From the NCBI RefSeq assembly GCF_001421435.1, contig NZ_LMKA01000064.1, positions 345-46,225 of the forward strand: a stretch of 45,881 nucleotides of DNA, written 5' to 3'. This DNA comes from Chryseobacterium sp. Leaf201 (GTDB taxonomy: Bacteria; Bacteroidota; Bacteroidia; Flavobacteriales; Weeksellaceae). The notes under the pieces are model-generated. The model had not been told where the DNA came from, searched no databases, and worked only from the letters and a program-made list of their open reading frames with translations. Positions 16,011-25,024 of this stretch are shown piece by piece. Numbering within the stretch: the stretch's first letter is position 1; every line of letters begins with the position of its first letter. The translations under genes were made by a program, and so were the position numbers.

Positions 16011-17033
16011 ATGGAATTAGGAATTGGAATGTTCGGCGACCTGTCATTCGACCCCGCTACCGGAAAGTACAGCGATGCCGGTGTTAAGATGCGTGAAATT
16101 CTGGAACAGGTAAAATATATGGATGAGGTGGGGATTGATGTTTTTGCCCTGGGGGAACACCACCGTCCCGACTATGCGGTTTCGTCACCGGAAATTGTCC
16201 TGGCGGCGGCAGCAAGTATCACAAAAAATATTAAACTGGCCAGCGGCGTTACGGTTTTAAGCTCATCAGAACCGGTAAAGGTATATGAAGATTTTTCAAC
16301 ACTGGATCTGATTTCTGACGGCCGTGCCGAGATTTTTGTCGGGCGCGGAAGTTTCATCGAATCTTTTCCTTTATACGGTTATTCTTTAAATGATTATGAA
16401 CAGCTTTTTGATGAAAAATTAGAATTGCTGTTAAAAATCAATGCAGAAGAGAATGTAACCTGGTCCGGAAAGCTCCGTGCACCGATGCAGAACCAGACGG
16501 TTTATCCGAGAGCGAAAAATAACGGGCAGCTTCCGGTCTGGAGAGCTGTCGGAGGAACCCCGCAGTCTGTTTTAAGTGCCGCAAAGTTAGGAATGCCTTT
16601 GGTGGTGGCTATCATCGGCGGAATGCCGGTTCAGTTTAAAAGCTTAATCGAGTTTTACAAGCAGGAATATAAAAAAGCAGGTCATGATGAGGATAAAATG
16701 CAGATTGGGATTCACTCCCATACGTTTGTAAGCGATGACCCGAAAGTTATTGACGGCTATTTCAACAATTACAAATCCCAGATGGACAGGATCGGTTCTG
16801 CCAGAGGCTGGGCTCCGTTCACAAAAATGCAGTATGAGGGCGGAAGAAGCGAAGACGGGGCTTTATTTATCGGAAATGTTAAAGAAGTGGCCGATAAAAT
16901 TAATTATATGAAAGAAATCTTCGGAATTACTAGATTTATAGGGCATATGGATGTCGGGAACCCTTCTCATGAAACCATGATGAGATCCATAGAACTATTC
17001 GGTAAAGAAGTAAAACCGGCTGTTAAAAATTAA
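16011..17033 (+). CDS. LLM-class (luciferase-like) flavin-dependent oxidoreductase
   Basis: A 340-residue luciferase-like TIM-barrel oxidoreductase that should use reduced FMN or a similar flavin. Typical features are MELGIGMFGDLSFDP at the N-terminus, GIDVFALGEHHRPDYAVSSP (about 40-59), the VTVLSSSEPVKVYEDFSTLD segment, and GRGSFIESFPLYGYSLNDY. The substrate is unknown; bacterial members are usually uncharacterised monooxygenases or reductases. It is a single-gene unit, with a promoter element 19 bases upstream and a terminator right after. Confidence 0.88.
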   Translation: MELGIGMFGDLSFDPATGKYSDAGVKMREILEQVKYMDEVGIDVFALGEHHRPDYAVSSPEIVLAAAASITKNIKLASGVTVLSSSEPVKVYEDFSTLDLISDGRAEIFVGRGSFIESFPLYGYSLNDYEQLFDEKLELLLKINAEENVTWSGKLRAPMQNQTVYPRAKNNGQLPVWRAVGGTPQSVLSAAKLGMPLVVAIIGGMPVQFKSLIEFYKQEYKKAGHDEDKMQIGIHSHTFVSDDPKVIDGYFNNYKSQMDRIGSARGWAPFTKMQYEGGRSEDGALFIGNVKEVADKINYMKEIFGITRFIGHMDVGNPSHETMMRSIELFGKEVKPAVKN

Positions 17034-17041
17034 CACAATCA

Positions 17042-17076
17042 GCACCTTTACTAAATATCAGCAAAGGTGCTTTTAT
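17042..17076 (+). terminator. Intrinsic terminator after LLM oxidoreductase
   Basis: GCACCTTT at 17042-17049 pairs with AAAGGTGC at 17063-17070, followed by a T-rich stretch. Confidence 0.85.
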
Positions 17077-17115
17077 TATTTTCAGGATTAATATCCTTAA
17101 TTTTACAGAAAAATT

Positions 17116-17367
17116 ATGGAACAATCATCCAAAGACCCGCTTCACGGAAAAAGGCTTGATGCCATCCTTGAGGAACTTGTGGAATATTATAATGGCTTTG
17201 AAAAGCTGGGCGAACAGATCAACATCAAATGTTTTACCGACAACCCGAGCATCAGTTCTTCATTGAAATTTTTAAGGAAAACAGACTGGGCAAGAACGAA
17301 AGTTGAAAGCCTGTATCTATACGTTTTGAGACAGAAAAAGCGTGATGAAATGAACAGCGGAAAGTAA
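17116..17367 (+). CDS. VF530 family small DNA-binding protein
   Basis: This 83-residue protein matches the VF530 (DUF2132) family along its length: DPLHGKRLDAILEELVEYYN at the N-terminus, INIKCFTDNPSISSSLKFLR in the middle, and the TDWARTKVESLYL ending. VF530 of Vibrio is a small helical protein reported to bind DNA; the cellular role is unknown. It has no signal peptide. It lies alone between a terminator and the slyD-like gene, whose own promoter element follows. Confidence 0.88.
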   Translation: MEQSSKDPLHGKRLDAILEELVEYYNGFEKLGEQINIKCFTDNPSISSSLKFLRKTDWARTKVESLYLYVLRQKKRDEMNSGK

Positions 17368-17430
17368 AAGCAGAGTAGTGTTTTAAGATTCTTTTAGCGA
17401 TTATTCTTAAACCAATGATTTCAAAAACAG

Positions 17431-17438
17431 TATATTTG
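17431..17438 (+). promoter_or_regulatory. -7 promoter element TATATTTG
   Basis: TAnnTTTG match 43 bases before the ATG of the SlyD-like gene. Confidence 0.65.
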
Positions 17439-17481
17439 TACTGTTAATCGTGAAAAAGAATTCACGACAAAAAGATAATAT

Positions 17482-17982
17482 ATGACAATTGAAAACAACC
17501 ATGTTGTAGCTTTGCGTTACATACTTCACACGATCGAAGAGGATGGAAGTAAGATTCTTGTAGAAGAAACAACAGCAGAAAATCCATTTACATTTTTGTA
17601 TGGTGTGGGAATGATGATTCCGAAGTTTGAACAGAATATCCTTGGTTTAAAGGCTGGCGATAAAGCGGCTTTTACCATTCAGTCAGAAGAAGCGTACGGT
17701 GAAAAACAGCCGGATGCCATCGCGCAGTTGCCGATTGATATGTTTAACGAATCCGGAATTCCGCCTGTAGGTGCTATTTTGCCTTTATCTGATAATGAAG
17801 GGAATAATTTCCAGGCATTTGTAGTAGAAGTTACACCGGAAGTTGTAGTGGCAGACCTTAACCACCCAATGGCAGGAAAAACGTTAGATTTCGAAGTGGA
17901 AATTTTAAACACACGTCCGGCAACGGAAGAAGAACTGGCTCATGGTCACGCTCACGGAGCTGACGGAAACGAAGCTCACTAA
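17482..17982 (+). CDS. FKBP-type peptidyl-prolyl isomerase, SlyD-like
   Basis: A 166-residue FKBP-type prolyl isomerase. It has the SlyD layout: a split FKBP domain (VALRYILHTIEEDG at the N-terminus; DFEVEILNTRPATEEE at the end) with an inserted chaperone flap around residues 70-125 (AYGEKQPDAIAQLP onward). The C-terminal tail is short and His-rich (ELAHGHAHGADGNEAH), so it may bind nickel or other divalent metals as SlyD does. It is cytoplasmic and helps protein folding. It is expressed alone: promoter at 17431 and terminator at 17993. Confidence 0.9.
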   Translation: MTIENNHVVALRYILHTIEEDGSKILVEETTAENPFTFLYGVGMMIPKFEQNILGLKAGDKAAFTIQSEEAYGEKQPDAIAQLPIDMFNESGIPPVGAILPLSDNEGNNFQAFVVEVTPEVVVADLNHPMAGKTLDFEVEILNTRPATEEELAHGHAHGADGNEAH

Positions 17983-17992
17983 AAACAATATC

Positions 17993-18021
17993 AATGTCCG
18001 GTTTTGCCGGACATTTTTTTG
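17993..18021 (+). terminator. Intrinsic terminator after SlyD-like gene
   Basis: AATGTCCGG at 17993-18001 pairs with CCGGACATT at 18007-18015, followed by T residues. Confidence 0.92.
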
Positions 18022-18044
18022 ATTATCTATTCACTTATCCTTAC

Positions 18045-18422
18045 TCATTCTAAGAATTTCCCCGAAACATAATACCATTTTTCATGCACTTTCTGAAATA
18101 CGGAAAACTCATGATGAACCTGTGGATCTCCGTCCTGATCGGTATAATATGCCTTAAACTCAACCTGATTCAAAGCAGGTGTCTGTATAATTTCCAGTTT
18201 TGTCCATGTATTGATCTCACCCCATTCCTGCAGGTCTTTCTTATTATGGTATTTTCTTTTGCCGGGAAGCGTAGTTTCCATTAAATATTCACCGTTCGGA
18301 ATAGCAAAGGCAGAAAACCTTGAGCGCATCAAAGCTTCTGCGGTTGGAGCACTTTTTTCTCCGGTGTGGTAAGGCTGGCAGCATTCGCCGTAGGATTTTC
18401 CTGAGCAGCAGGGACAGTTCAT
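18045..18422 (-). CDS. YchJ family protein (SEC-C zinc motif, NTF2-like)
   Basis: A 125-residue protein with an N-terminal SEC-C zinc motif (CPCCSGKSYGECC, ligands among Cys3, Cys5, Cys6, Cys14 and Cys15), followed by the UPF0225/YchJ core: PTAEALMRSRFSAFAI, EYLMETTLPGKR, and a C-terminal NTF2-like strand region (FKAYYTDQDGDPQVHHEFS). The role of YchJ is not known. It has its own promoter element at 18445. It converges with the SlyD-like gene. Confidence 0.9.
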   Translation of the reverse strand: MNCPCCSGKSYGECCQPYHTGEKSAPTAEALMRSRFSAFAIPNGEYLMETTLPGKRKYHNKKDLQEWGEINTWTKLEIIQTPALNQVEFKAYYTDQDGDPQVHHEFSVFQKVHEKWYYVSGKFLE

Positions 18423-18444
18423 TGTTTCTGATTATTGTAAGGCA

Positions 18445-18452
18445 CAAATTTA
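18445..18452 (-). promoter_or_regulatory. -7 promoter element TAAATTTG of ychJ-like gene
   Basis: TAnnTTTG match on the minus strand 22 bases before the ATG at 18422. Confidence 0.65.
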
Positions 18453-18595
18453 CGCGAATATTCTTTCATGCATTCAAAGCCAACTTCATTTTATTAGTTC
18501 TCACTTAAGAAGCGGATTGATGGAAGCTTAAAACAAAATATTTTCTTCATTTTTAAATCCCGGACAGAAGATCTGCCAATAATGTACTCTTGGAA

Positions 18596-18622
18596 TTAAA
18601 AAAGCATCCAAAAATTGAATGC
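18596..18622 (-). terminator. Intrinsic terminator after M3 peptidase
   Basis: On the minus strand GCATTC, A/T loop, GGATGC (one G-T pair) followed by a T-rich tract. Confidence 0.7.
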
Positions 18623-18630
18623 TTAATATT

Positions 18631-20772
18631 TTATTTAATGAATCCTCTGTTCCTCAACAGCGGCTTGATATCCGGATCATGCCCCGTAAAATCCCTGAAT
18701 GCCTGATTCAGGTCTACAGAATTTCCTACGGATAAAATATATTTTCTGAAACGGTCGCCGTTTTCACGGGTCAGTCCGCCATTTTTACTGATCCATTCCC
18801 AGGCATCATTGTCTAAGGTCTCAGACCACAGATAAGCGTAATATCCGGCAGAATAGCCTCCGCCCCAGATATGTGCGAAATAAGGCGTATGATATCTCGG
18901 GGGAACGGTTGCCAAAGTAAATCCGTGTTTAGTTAACGACTGCTTTTCAAAATCCAGTACGGGAATCAGCTGGCTTTCGTTGGTTACCGTATGCCAGTCC
19001 ATGTCCAGCGCAGCTGCAGAAACCAGCTCGGTAGTCATGTATCCCTGGTTGAACGTTGCCGCTTTTTTAATTTTATCAACCAAAACCTGCGGGATCGGCT
19101 GTTTTGTTTCATAGTGAAGCGCGTAATTTTTCAAAACAACAGGGTCCAGGGCCCAGTGTTCATTGATCTGTGAAGGGAATTCCACAAAATCTCTCGGAAC
19201 ACTGGTTCCTGAAAGCGATGGGTATTTCTGGCTTGCAAACATCCCGTGAATGGAGTGACCGAATTCATGGAACATGGTAGAGACATCATCATAGCTGATC
19301 AGGGACGGTTTTCCCGGAGCCGGCTTCTGGTAATTGTAACAGTTGACAATCACAGGTTTTGTTCCCATCAGGTAAGACTGCTCCACAAAATTACTCATCC
19401 ATGCACCGCCGTTTTTAGAGTCTCTGGTGTAGAAATCCAGGTAATAAATAGCAATTGATTTTCCGTCATGGTCAAAAACTTCATACGTTACCACATCCGG
19501 ATGGTATACCGGAAGATCAGTCCTTTTTTTAAAGGTCATCCCGAAAAATTTTTCAGCGGCATAGAAAACACCTTTTTCCAGTACGGTGGTTACTTCAAAA
19601 TAAGGTTTAATCTGGTTTTCATCTAAATCGAACTTTGCCTTTCTTACCTGTTCAGTGTAGAAATTCCAGTCCCAAGGTTCCACTTGGAAGTTCCCTTTCT
19701 GCTGATCGATCAGATCCTGAATGTCTTTTGCTTCACGTTTTGCCGTTTCTACCGCTGGGGTTGCAATCTGGTTCATCAGTTTGGTTGCTGCTTCCGGGGT
19801 TTTGGCCATCTGGTCCTGCAGTTTCCATTCCGCAAAACTCTTTTTACCTAAAACCTGTGCTTTTTTAAGCCTTAATGCAGCCAGCTTTTCAATGGTTTCG
19901 CGGGTATCGCTTCCATCGCCTTTTTCAGCCCTCATCCAGGATGCTTTGAAAAGCTTCTCTCTTGAAGCCCTGTTTTTAAGGTTCTGCAGAAGAGGCTGCT
20001 GTGTCGTATTTTGTAACGCCAGAAGATACTGTCCTTCTTTTCCTGCATTTTTAGCATCCGTTGCTGCCGCTGCAATCTCATCAGCAGTAAGTCCGTCCAG
20101 TTCTTTTGCATCGGTAAAGAATACACCGCCCTGTTTCCTGGCTTCGAGTAATTTATTTGAATATTGTGTGGAAAGCGATGCCAGCTCCTGGTTGATCTGC
20201 TTTAATTTTTCTTTATCTGCTGCCGACAGGTTAGCGCCCGCAATTTCAAAATTCTGCTTATAAAATTGCAGAAGTTTCCTGCTTTCGGCATCCAGCCCGT
20301 TATCCGTAATGGATTTTATTCTTTGGTACAGGTTATCATTCAGGTACATTTTATCCGAATGGGCCGCAAAAACAGGAGCGTATTCCTCGTCCAGGGCCTG
20401 AAGGGTAGGGTTGGTATTGGCACTGGTAAGATTAGAAAATACAATCATAGCTCTTTTCAATACTTCCCCGCTTTTTTCCAGGGCTACAACCGTGTTTTCA
20501 AAAGTCGGCTTTTCAGGATTATCGGCGATTTTTAAGATCTCAGCGTCATGCTGCTTTAACCCGAAATCAAATGCCGGCTTGAAATGTTCATTTTTGATCT
20601 TATCAAATTCGGGAGCTTCATACTGAAGTTTGCTTTTCTTCAGAAAAGGGTTTGATGATAGGGAAGCGTCCGGTGCAGGGACTTCCTGTTTTGTATCAGT
20701 GTTTTTCATGGTAGTACAGGATTGATTAAGTGCTAACGCAGAGAGTAATAATACCGACGAAATCTTCTTCAT
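18631..20772 (-). CDS. M3-family zinc metallopeptidase lipoprotein (Dcp-like)
   Basis: A 713-residue M3-family oligopeptidase, most like peptidyl-dipeptidase Dcp. The zinc motif His502-Glu503-xx-His506 (FHEFGHSIHG) and the third ligand Glu531 (FVEFPSQINEHW) are intact, as is the C-terminal HIWGGGYSAGYYAYLWSE. The signal peptide ends in a lipobox with Cys19 (NQSC), so it is an envelope lipoprotein rather than cytoplasmic, common in Bacteroidota. It should trim oligopeptides, releasing C-terminal dipeptides. It is transcribed alone, with a near -7 match (TATCTTTA) upstream and a terminator downstream. Confidence 0.93.
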   Translation of the reverse strand: MKKISSVLLLSALALNQSCTTMKNTDTKQEVPAPDASLSSNPFLKKSKLQYEAPEFDKIKNEHFKPAFDFGLKQHDAEILKIADNPEKPTFENTVVALEKSGEVLKRAMIVFSNLTSANTNPTLQALDEEYAPVFAAHSDKMYLNDNLYQRIKSITDNGLDAESRKLLQFYKQNFEIAGANLSAADKEKLKQINQELASLSTQYSNKLLEARKQGGVFFTDAKELDGLTADEIAAAATDAKNAGKEGQYLLALQNTTQQPLLQNLKNRASREKLFKASWMRAEKGDGSDTRETIEKLAALRLKKAQVLGKKSFAEWKLQDQMAKTPEAATKLMNQIATPAVETAKREAKDIQDLIDQQKGNFQVEPWDWNFYTEQVRKAKFDLDENQIKPYFEVTTVLEKGVFYAAEKFFGMTFKKRTDLPVYHPDVVTYEVFDHDGKSIAIYYLDFYTRDSKNGGAWMSNFVEQSYLMGTKPVIVNCYNYQKPAPGKPSLISYDDVSTMFHEFGHSIHGMFASQKYPSLSGTSVPRDFVEFPSQINEHWALDPVVLKNYALHYETKQPIPQVLVDKIKKAATFNQGYMTTELVSAAALDMDWHTVTNESQLIPVLDFEKQSLTKHGFTLATVPPRYHTPYFAHIWGGGYSAGYYAYLWSETLDNDAWEWISKNGGLTRENGDRFRKYILSVGNSVDLNQAFRDFTGHDPDIKPLLRNRGFIK

Positions 20773-20845
20773 AAATTATTTATTAAAGCATAAAGATATT
20801 AAAACTTACGTTACGAATACAGATTGAAGATTTATACAGGCAAAA

Positions 20846-20876
20846 AAATAAGGTCCTCCTGAATTTCAGAAGAACC
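20846..20876 (-). terminator. Intrinsic terminator after SPW-repeat gene
   Basis: GGTTCTTCTGAA and TTCAGGAGGACC pair over 12 positions on the minus strand with G-T wobbles, followed by a T-rich tract. Confidence 0.8.
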
Positions 20877-20921
20877 CTATCTATCACATTGAAAAATTAA
20901 AGGTTTGTTTTGTTTACCGCA

Positions 20922-21287
20922 TTAAACCTGTCCCGTCTGACGGACGGTGCTGGTTTCTTTTCTGGACATCATTACAGCCAGAATTTCAAAAGCTCCTAAA
21001 ATAACATGGGGCAGGTAAACCCTGTCACTGAAGCCGAACAGCCACGGTGAAGCCAGTAATAAAATACCGGCTACCAGATCAATCGTAAGGTGGATTTTGT
21101 AAGGCAGCATACGCGCTACGGCATATTCATAATTGGTGAAAAGACTGTACAGCAATGTGGAAGCCCCCAGAATAACAGGAACCATAGTAGCGGCACTGTC
21201 ATCTGCAAATCCTAAAAGCCATGGTGCGGCAATTAACAGGATGCCTACCAGATAATCCAATATGGCATGTGTTTTTGATGAAATCAT
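20922..21287 (-). CDS. SPW-repeat membrane protein
   Basis: A 121-residue membrane protein with two copies of the SPW-type motif: LLIAAPWLLGFADD near residues 19-32 and LLLASPWLFGFSDR about 60 residues later. Four hydrophobic segments form two hairpins, the normal architecture for this family. The function is unknown; it is a predicted inner-membrane protein. The start is the ATG at 21287 (MISSKTHAILDYLVG), since this aligns with the first repeat and an upstream Met would add an unlikely hydrophilic leader. Confidence 0.85.
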   Translation of the reverse strand: MISSKTHAILDYLVGILLIAAPWLLGFADDSAATMVPVILGASTLLYSLFTNYEYAVARMLPYKIHLTIDLVAGILLLASPWLFGFSDRVYLPHVILGAFEILAVMMSRKETSTVRQTGQV

Positions 21288-21519
21288 AATGTATATTTTT
21301 GTTGGTGTGTACAGTCTTAAGTTCAACTTCTGTACCATTGGAAATAAAAATGTGGTATAAGTGATTGATTTTTAGAATGTTTAATTAAGTTTTTAATAGA
21401 AAAAAAAGATTTGAAATATGCCGTATTATGATCAGGATAATATAATTTCTTAAACAGATGTAATATTTTTTATAAATTAGTTGTCATTAAATAACAGTAA
21501 CCTATAATACAATCAGAAT

Positions 21520-22341
21520 ATGAAATCAACACCGCTTTTTATTTTTTCAGCATGCATCGCATTGGCATCCTGCGAAGGCAAACACGACAGGAATACCCGT
21601 GAAAACGGAAAAGACAACTGGGTGGAAAAGGTCGTTACCAATGATCACGGGCCGGCAAAACAGAAGCAGATAACCGGGAATTTTGACGAAATAGAGGTTT
21701 CCCAGGCTATTGATGCAGAAATTATAAAATCAGACGTTGAAAAAGTAGTCATCTACGCTCCCGAAAATATCATTGATGAGGTTTTGGCGGAGATCAGCGG
21801 TGGAAAGCTCCACGTTCACTATAAAGCCGGCATCAGGGTAATGGACAGCCATAATGTTTCAGCAAAGATTTATGCAAAGGACTTTAATAAGCTCAATGCC
21901 AATTCAGCGGCAAAAATTACCGTTAAAGATAAATTTGTTCAGGAAAAAACAGATATTGAAGTTTCCAGTTCAGGATCAGTCTCCGGTGATCTTGAAGCCA
22001 ATGATTTTGAAATTTCAGCAGGCAGCAGCAGTAGTTTCAGCGGCAGGATCTGGGCGGTAGACCTGGATGTCGAGGCTTCATCAGGAGCCAGTATTGATAT
22101 TGCCGGAAAAGCCAAGAATGCAGAGATTTCTTCTTCTTCGGGCAGCAGTATTTCAGCGAAAGATGTCATGGTACAGAACTTAAAGGCCGATGCTTCAAGC
22201 GGGGCCAGCGTTGATGTCAGTGCATTGTCATCCGTTAATGCGGAAGCGTCTTCAGGCGGAAGCATCAATGTTTATAAAAAAGGAAATATCACTTCAATAA
22301 ATAAAGAAGAAACCAGCGGCGGAAGCGTAAACATCCAGTAA
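21520..22341 (+). CDS. GIN-domain (DUF2807) lipoprotein
   Basis: A 273-residue lipoprotein: the signal peptide ends at Cys18 (ALASC). The mature protein has the head-GIN/DUF2807 pattern, starting at ITGNFDEIEVSQAIDAEI, followed by repeating short strands with alternating Ser, Ala and Gly (SSGSVSGD, SSGASIDIAG, SSSGSSISAK, SSGASVDVS, SSGGSINVY), which suggests a right-handed beta-helix or stacked solenoid. It is probably at the outer membrane or cell surface. The function is not known. It ends only one base before the convergent Kef gene's stop codon. Confidence 0.85.
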   Translation: MKSTPLFIFSACIALASCEGKHDRNTRENGKDNWVEKVVTNDHGPAKQKQITGNFDEIEVSQAIDAEIIKSDVEKVVIYAPENIIDEVLAEISGGKLHVHYKAGIRVMDSHNVSAKIYAKDFNKLNANSAAKITVKDKFVQEKTDIEVSSSGSVSGDLEANDFEISAGSSSSFSGRIWAVDLDVEASSGASIDIAGKAKNAEISSSSGSSISAKDVMVQNLKADASSGASVDVSALSSVNAEASSGGSINVYKKGNITSINKEETSGGSVNIQ

Positions 22342-22342
22342 G

Positions 22343-24229
22343 CTACTTTTCAGTTTCCTGTTCCTCTTCTTCTTCATCGTTTGAAGAATCTTCCCATTGC
22401 TGATTATCAAAATTAAGATTATCATAAGCAAGTAAGTCCTCCTCCCGCTGGAGGAGTTCTTTCGTGGTAAACAGATGGATGTCATCATCATCATCAGATT
22501 TGGCCAGTTTCCGGATTGATCCTTTATCGATGGCCATGAACCTCTGTCCGAGCCGCCTTGCGGAATATTTCCGCATCCCGGTCTCATGAAGCACATCAAC
22601 CGCCATATCCACGGCTGTCCCCAGGGTCTCACGATAAATATTATCAATCCCGTTGTTTAAATAATCGTAGGCATCAATCCTGTTTTTAGCCCGTACGAAA
22701 ATCTTTACGTCAGGATAATGTTCCCTTACAATATCTGCAACAAATTTGTTATCGTCAGGATCATCCAGGCAGAGTACAAGGATTTCGGCATCTTCAATTC
22801 CGGCAGCACGCAGCGTAGGGAGCTTTGTGGCATCGCCGTAATATACTTTAAACCCATAGCTTCTCAGCAGTTTCACACGGTCTGAATCCCGGTCCAGTAC
22901 GGTAGCGGATATTTTATTGGCTTTCAGCAGCCGTCCTACCGTACTCCCGAAATGTCCGAAACCGACAATGATAATTTTCTTCTGGCGGATCTGCCCATCC
23001 ATGATATTAAAATCGTTGTCTGCATCAGGAACCTCTTTCATGAATTTAGGGTTGATCAGCTTATCATTAATGATTAAAAGGAAAGGGGTAATACACATGG
23101 TAATGGCAGTCACAGCCATCATTTGGGCATTGAGTTCATCATTTAAAAGATACAGGCTTGAGGCATAATTAATCAGGACAAAGGCAAATTCCCCGACCTG
23201 AGAAAGGGCAAATGCATAAAACAGGCTTTGTGGCGTATCGATCTTGAAAAATTTTCCGATGACATAAAGCACCATGAATTTTATCCCTAAAACGGCAAAA
23301 ACCGTACTGAAAATAAATACCGGATCTTCCTGGATGATATTGAAATTCATGGTGGATCCGACACTTACAAAAAATACAGCAAGCAGAAGGCCTTTGAAGG
23401 GATCAATATGTGCTTCCAGCTCATGGCGGAATTCACTGTTGGCCAGCATGACGCCTGCCAGGAACGCTCCCAGTGCCGGAGACAGCCCGATGGCCACCAT
23501 TAATTCTGACACGCCGATTACCAGAAACAGCGAAGAAGCCGTTAAAAGTTCGGTCATTCCCGATTTTGACACATACCTTAAAAACGGCACAAATACATAT
23601 CTCCCGAGTAAGATTAAAATAGCCACCCCCAGGATTACGGTAGCAAACTGCATCCACTGCGGCAGGTTCTGGATGATCACCTGGATTTCATTGTCATTAT
23701 TCGTTACCTTATGATGAGCGATCAGCGGAAGTATGGCCAGAATCGGGATTACGGCAATATCCTGGAACAGAAGTGTGGAAAAAGAGGCTTCTCCGGCCAG
23801 TGTTTTCAGGTTGTTCTTTTCCTGCAGCGTCTGCAGCACAATGGCGGTGGAAGAAAGAGCAAAGCACATGGCAACGGCAACGGCTTTATCAATCTGCCAG
23901 CCGGCCCACATGAATACGACAAAGAGCAGTGAAATGGTGAGAAGCATCTGGGTCATCCCGAGACCGATGATCTTCTTGCGCATTTCCCAGAATTTCCGGG
24001 GCTCCAGTTCCAATCCCACCAGAAAGAGCAGCATGATCACCCCGAATTCACTGGCGTGCATAATATCATTCACATCTTTTCCTGTCAGCCGTAACACATA
24101 AGGCCCGATAATAATCCCACCCGCAATGTATCCGATCACAGAACTGAGCCCGAATTTTCTCGCAAGCGGAACCATAATAATGGCAACGCCCAGAAAAAGA
24201 AGGGTGTTCATCGCTAAGCTGGTTTCCAT
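22343..24229 (-). CDS. Kef-type monovalent cation:proton antiporter (CPA2)
   Basis: A 628-residue CPA2 antiporter of the KefB/KefC type. The first about 380 residues form the Na+/H+-exchanger-like membrane domain with about 12 helices (GYIAGGIIIGPYVLRLTG; FQDIAVIPILAI; GAFLAGVMLANS). A Rossmann-fold TrkA-N/RCK domain follows at about 410-530 (KIIIVGFGHFGSTVGRLLKA, VYYGDATKLPTLRAAG). The tail is very acidic (DDDDDIHLFT, SSNDEEEEEQETEK). Kef systems release potassium for protection against electrophiles and acidify the cytoplasm. The KefF/G-like gene lies 3 bases upstream. Whether it is glutathione-gated here is unknown. Confidence 0.9.
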   Translation of the reverse strand: METSLAMNTLLFLGVAIIMVPLARKFGLSSVIGYIAGGIIIGPYVLRLTGKDVNDIMHASEFGVIMLLFLVGLELEPRKFWEMRKKIIGLGMTQMLLTISLLFVVFMWAGWQIDKAVAVAMCFALSSTAIVLQTLQEKNNLKTLAGEASFSTLLFQDIAVIPILAILPLIAHHKVTNNDNEIQVIIQNLPQWMQFATVILGVAILILLGRYVFVPFLRYVSKSGMTELLTASSLFLVIGVSELMVAIGLSPALGAFLAGVMLANSEFRHELEAHIDPFKGLLLAVFFVSVGSTMNFNIIQEDPVFIFSTVFAVLGIKFMVLYVIGKFFKIDTPQSLFYAFALSQVGEFAFVLINYASSLYLLNDELNAQMMAVTAITMCITPFLLIINDKLINPKFMKEVPDADNDFNIMDGQIRQKKIIIVGFGHFGSTVGRLLKANKISATVLDRDSDRVKLLRSYGFKVYYGDATKLPTLRAAGIEDAEILVLCLDDPDDNKFVADIVREHYPDVKIFVRAKNRIDAYDYLNNGIDNIYRETLGTAVDMAVDVLHETGMRKYSARRLGQRFMAIDKGSIRKLAKSDDDDDIHLFTTKELLQREEDLLAYDNLNFDNQQWEDSSNDEEEEEQETEK

Positions 24230-24232
24230 GCT

Positions 24233-24754
24233 TTATTTTTTTAAAAGTTCAGTGAATTTCTGCTTATGCACTATGATGTCTTTTTTTGATAATTTATTGG
24301 CTTCGTACACCACTTTGATGTTTTTAACATCAGCTTTAAAGACGTTCAGAGAAACAATAAGCCCGCTGATCAGTTCTTCTACCGTGTATCCGTAGGTGCC
24401 TTCCTTACTGAACGATCTTTCTTTGCCACCTGTGGTGACCAGGATATAGACTTCTTTCCCTTCCAGCGGATTGGTATGCCCTTCTTTAAGCCAGTCGCGG
24501 TCAAATACCTCATCAACCCAGAGTTTCAGCAGGGGAGGAGTCCCGAACCAGATCAGAGGAAACTGAAAAATAAAACGGTCATAATATCTAAGCCTCTTCC
24601 TTTCCCTGAATGCGGCAATGTGAAAATCCGGATATTCTTCATACAGATCCCGAAGGGTAAAATGCTGGTGGCGGACATAGAAATTAATAAGCTCTGCATT
24701 TGAATTGGAGTGCTCTAAATAAGGATGTGCAAAAACGACCAGCGTCTTCTTCAT
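24233..24754 (-). CDS. NAD(P)H-dependent oxidoreductase, KefF/KefG-like
   Basis: A 173-residue flavodoxin-fold quinone oxidoreductase (MdaB/YwrO/KefG family). The phosphate-binding start is LVVFAHPYLEHSNSN; the middle has RLRYYDRFIFQFPLIWFGTPPLLKLWVDEVF, diagnostic of the family; then LVTTGGKERSF. It sits 3 bases ahead of the Kef antiporter and should be its ancillary subunit, as KefG/KefF is for KefB/KefC, also reducing quinones with FMN or FAD. The pair is one operon. Confidence 0.92.
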   Translation of the reverse strand: MKKTLVVFAHPYLEHSNSNAELINFYVRHQHFTLRDLYEEYPDFHIAAFRERKRLRYYDRFIFQFPLIWFGTPPLLKLWVDEVFDRDWLKEGHTNPLEGKEVYILVTTGGKERSFSKEGTYGYTVEELISGLIVSLNVFKADVKNIKVVYEANKLSKKDIIVHKQKFTELLKK

Positions 24755-24907
24755 AAGGCTGTTTTCAGTAAATATAATGAAAAAATTTTGGACTAAAGGT
24801 GTATATTAAGGCAGTTTAATGATTTTTAATTGTTAAAAAATAGAATTTGTATATCAATATATCATCACAACAGCCGTATATTTTTCTTTTCTCTCTATTG
24901 AAATCTT

Positions 24908-24947
24908 AAAAATTAAAATAGCTGTATCTGTCTCTATTTTAATTTTT
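24908..24947. repeat. AT-rich palindrome, 14-bp perfect stem
   Basis: AAAAATTAAAATAG at 24908-24921 is repeated inverted at 24934-24947 around a 12-base centre, in the gap between the TPM and KefF/G-like genes. A T run follows the right arm on the plus strand, but no plus-strand gene precedes it. Confidence 0.7.
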
Positions 24948-24967
24948 TTGGAAGCAGTTTTATATGC

Positions 24968-24995
24968 TAAAAAATCGGTCATTGTATGACCGATT
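24968..24995 (-). terminator. Intrinsic terminator after the lemA-TPM operon
   Basis: AATCGGTCAT at 24973-24982 pairs with ATGACCGATT at 24986-24995 around a TGT loop; on the minus strand a T tract follows. Confidence 0.9.
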
Positions 24996-25024
24996 CTATT
25001 ATTTGAAATATATATAGCTGTATT

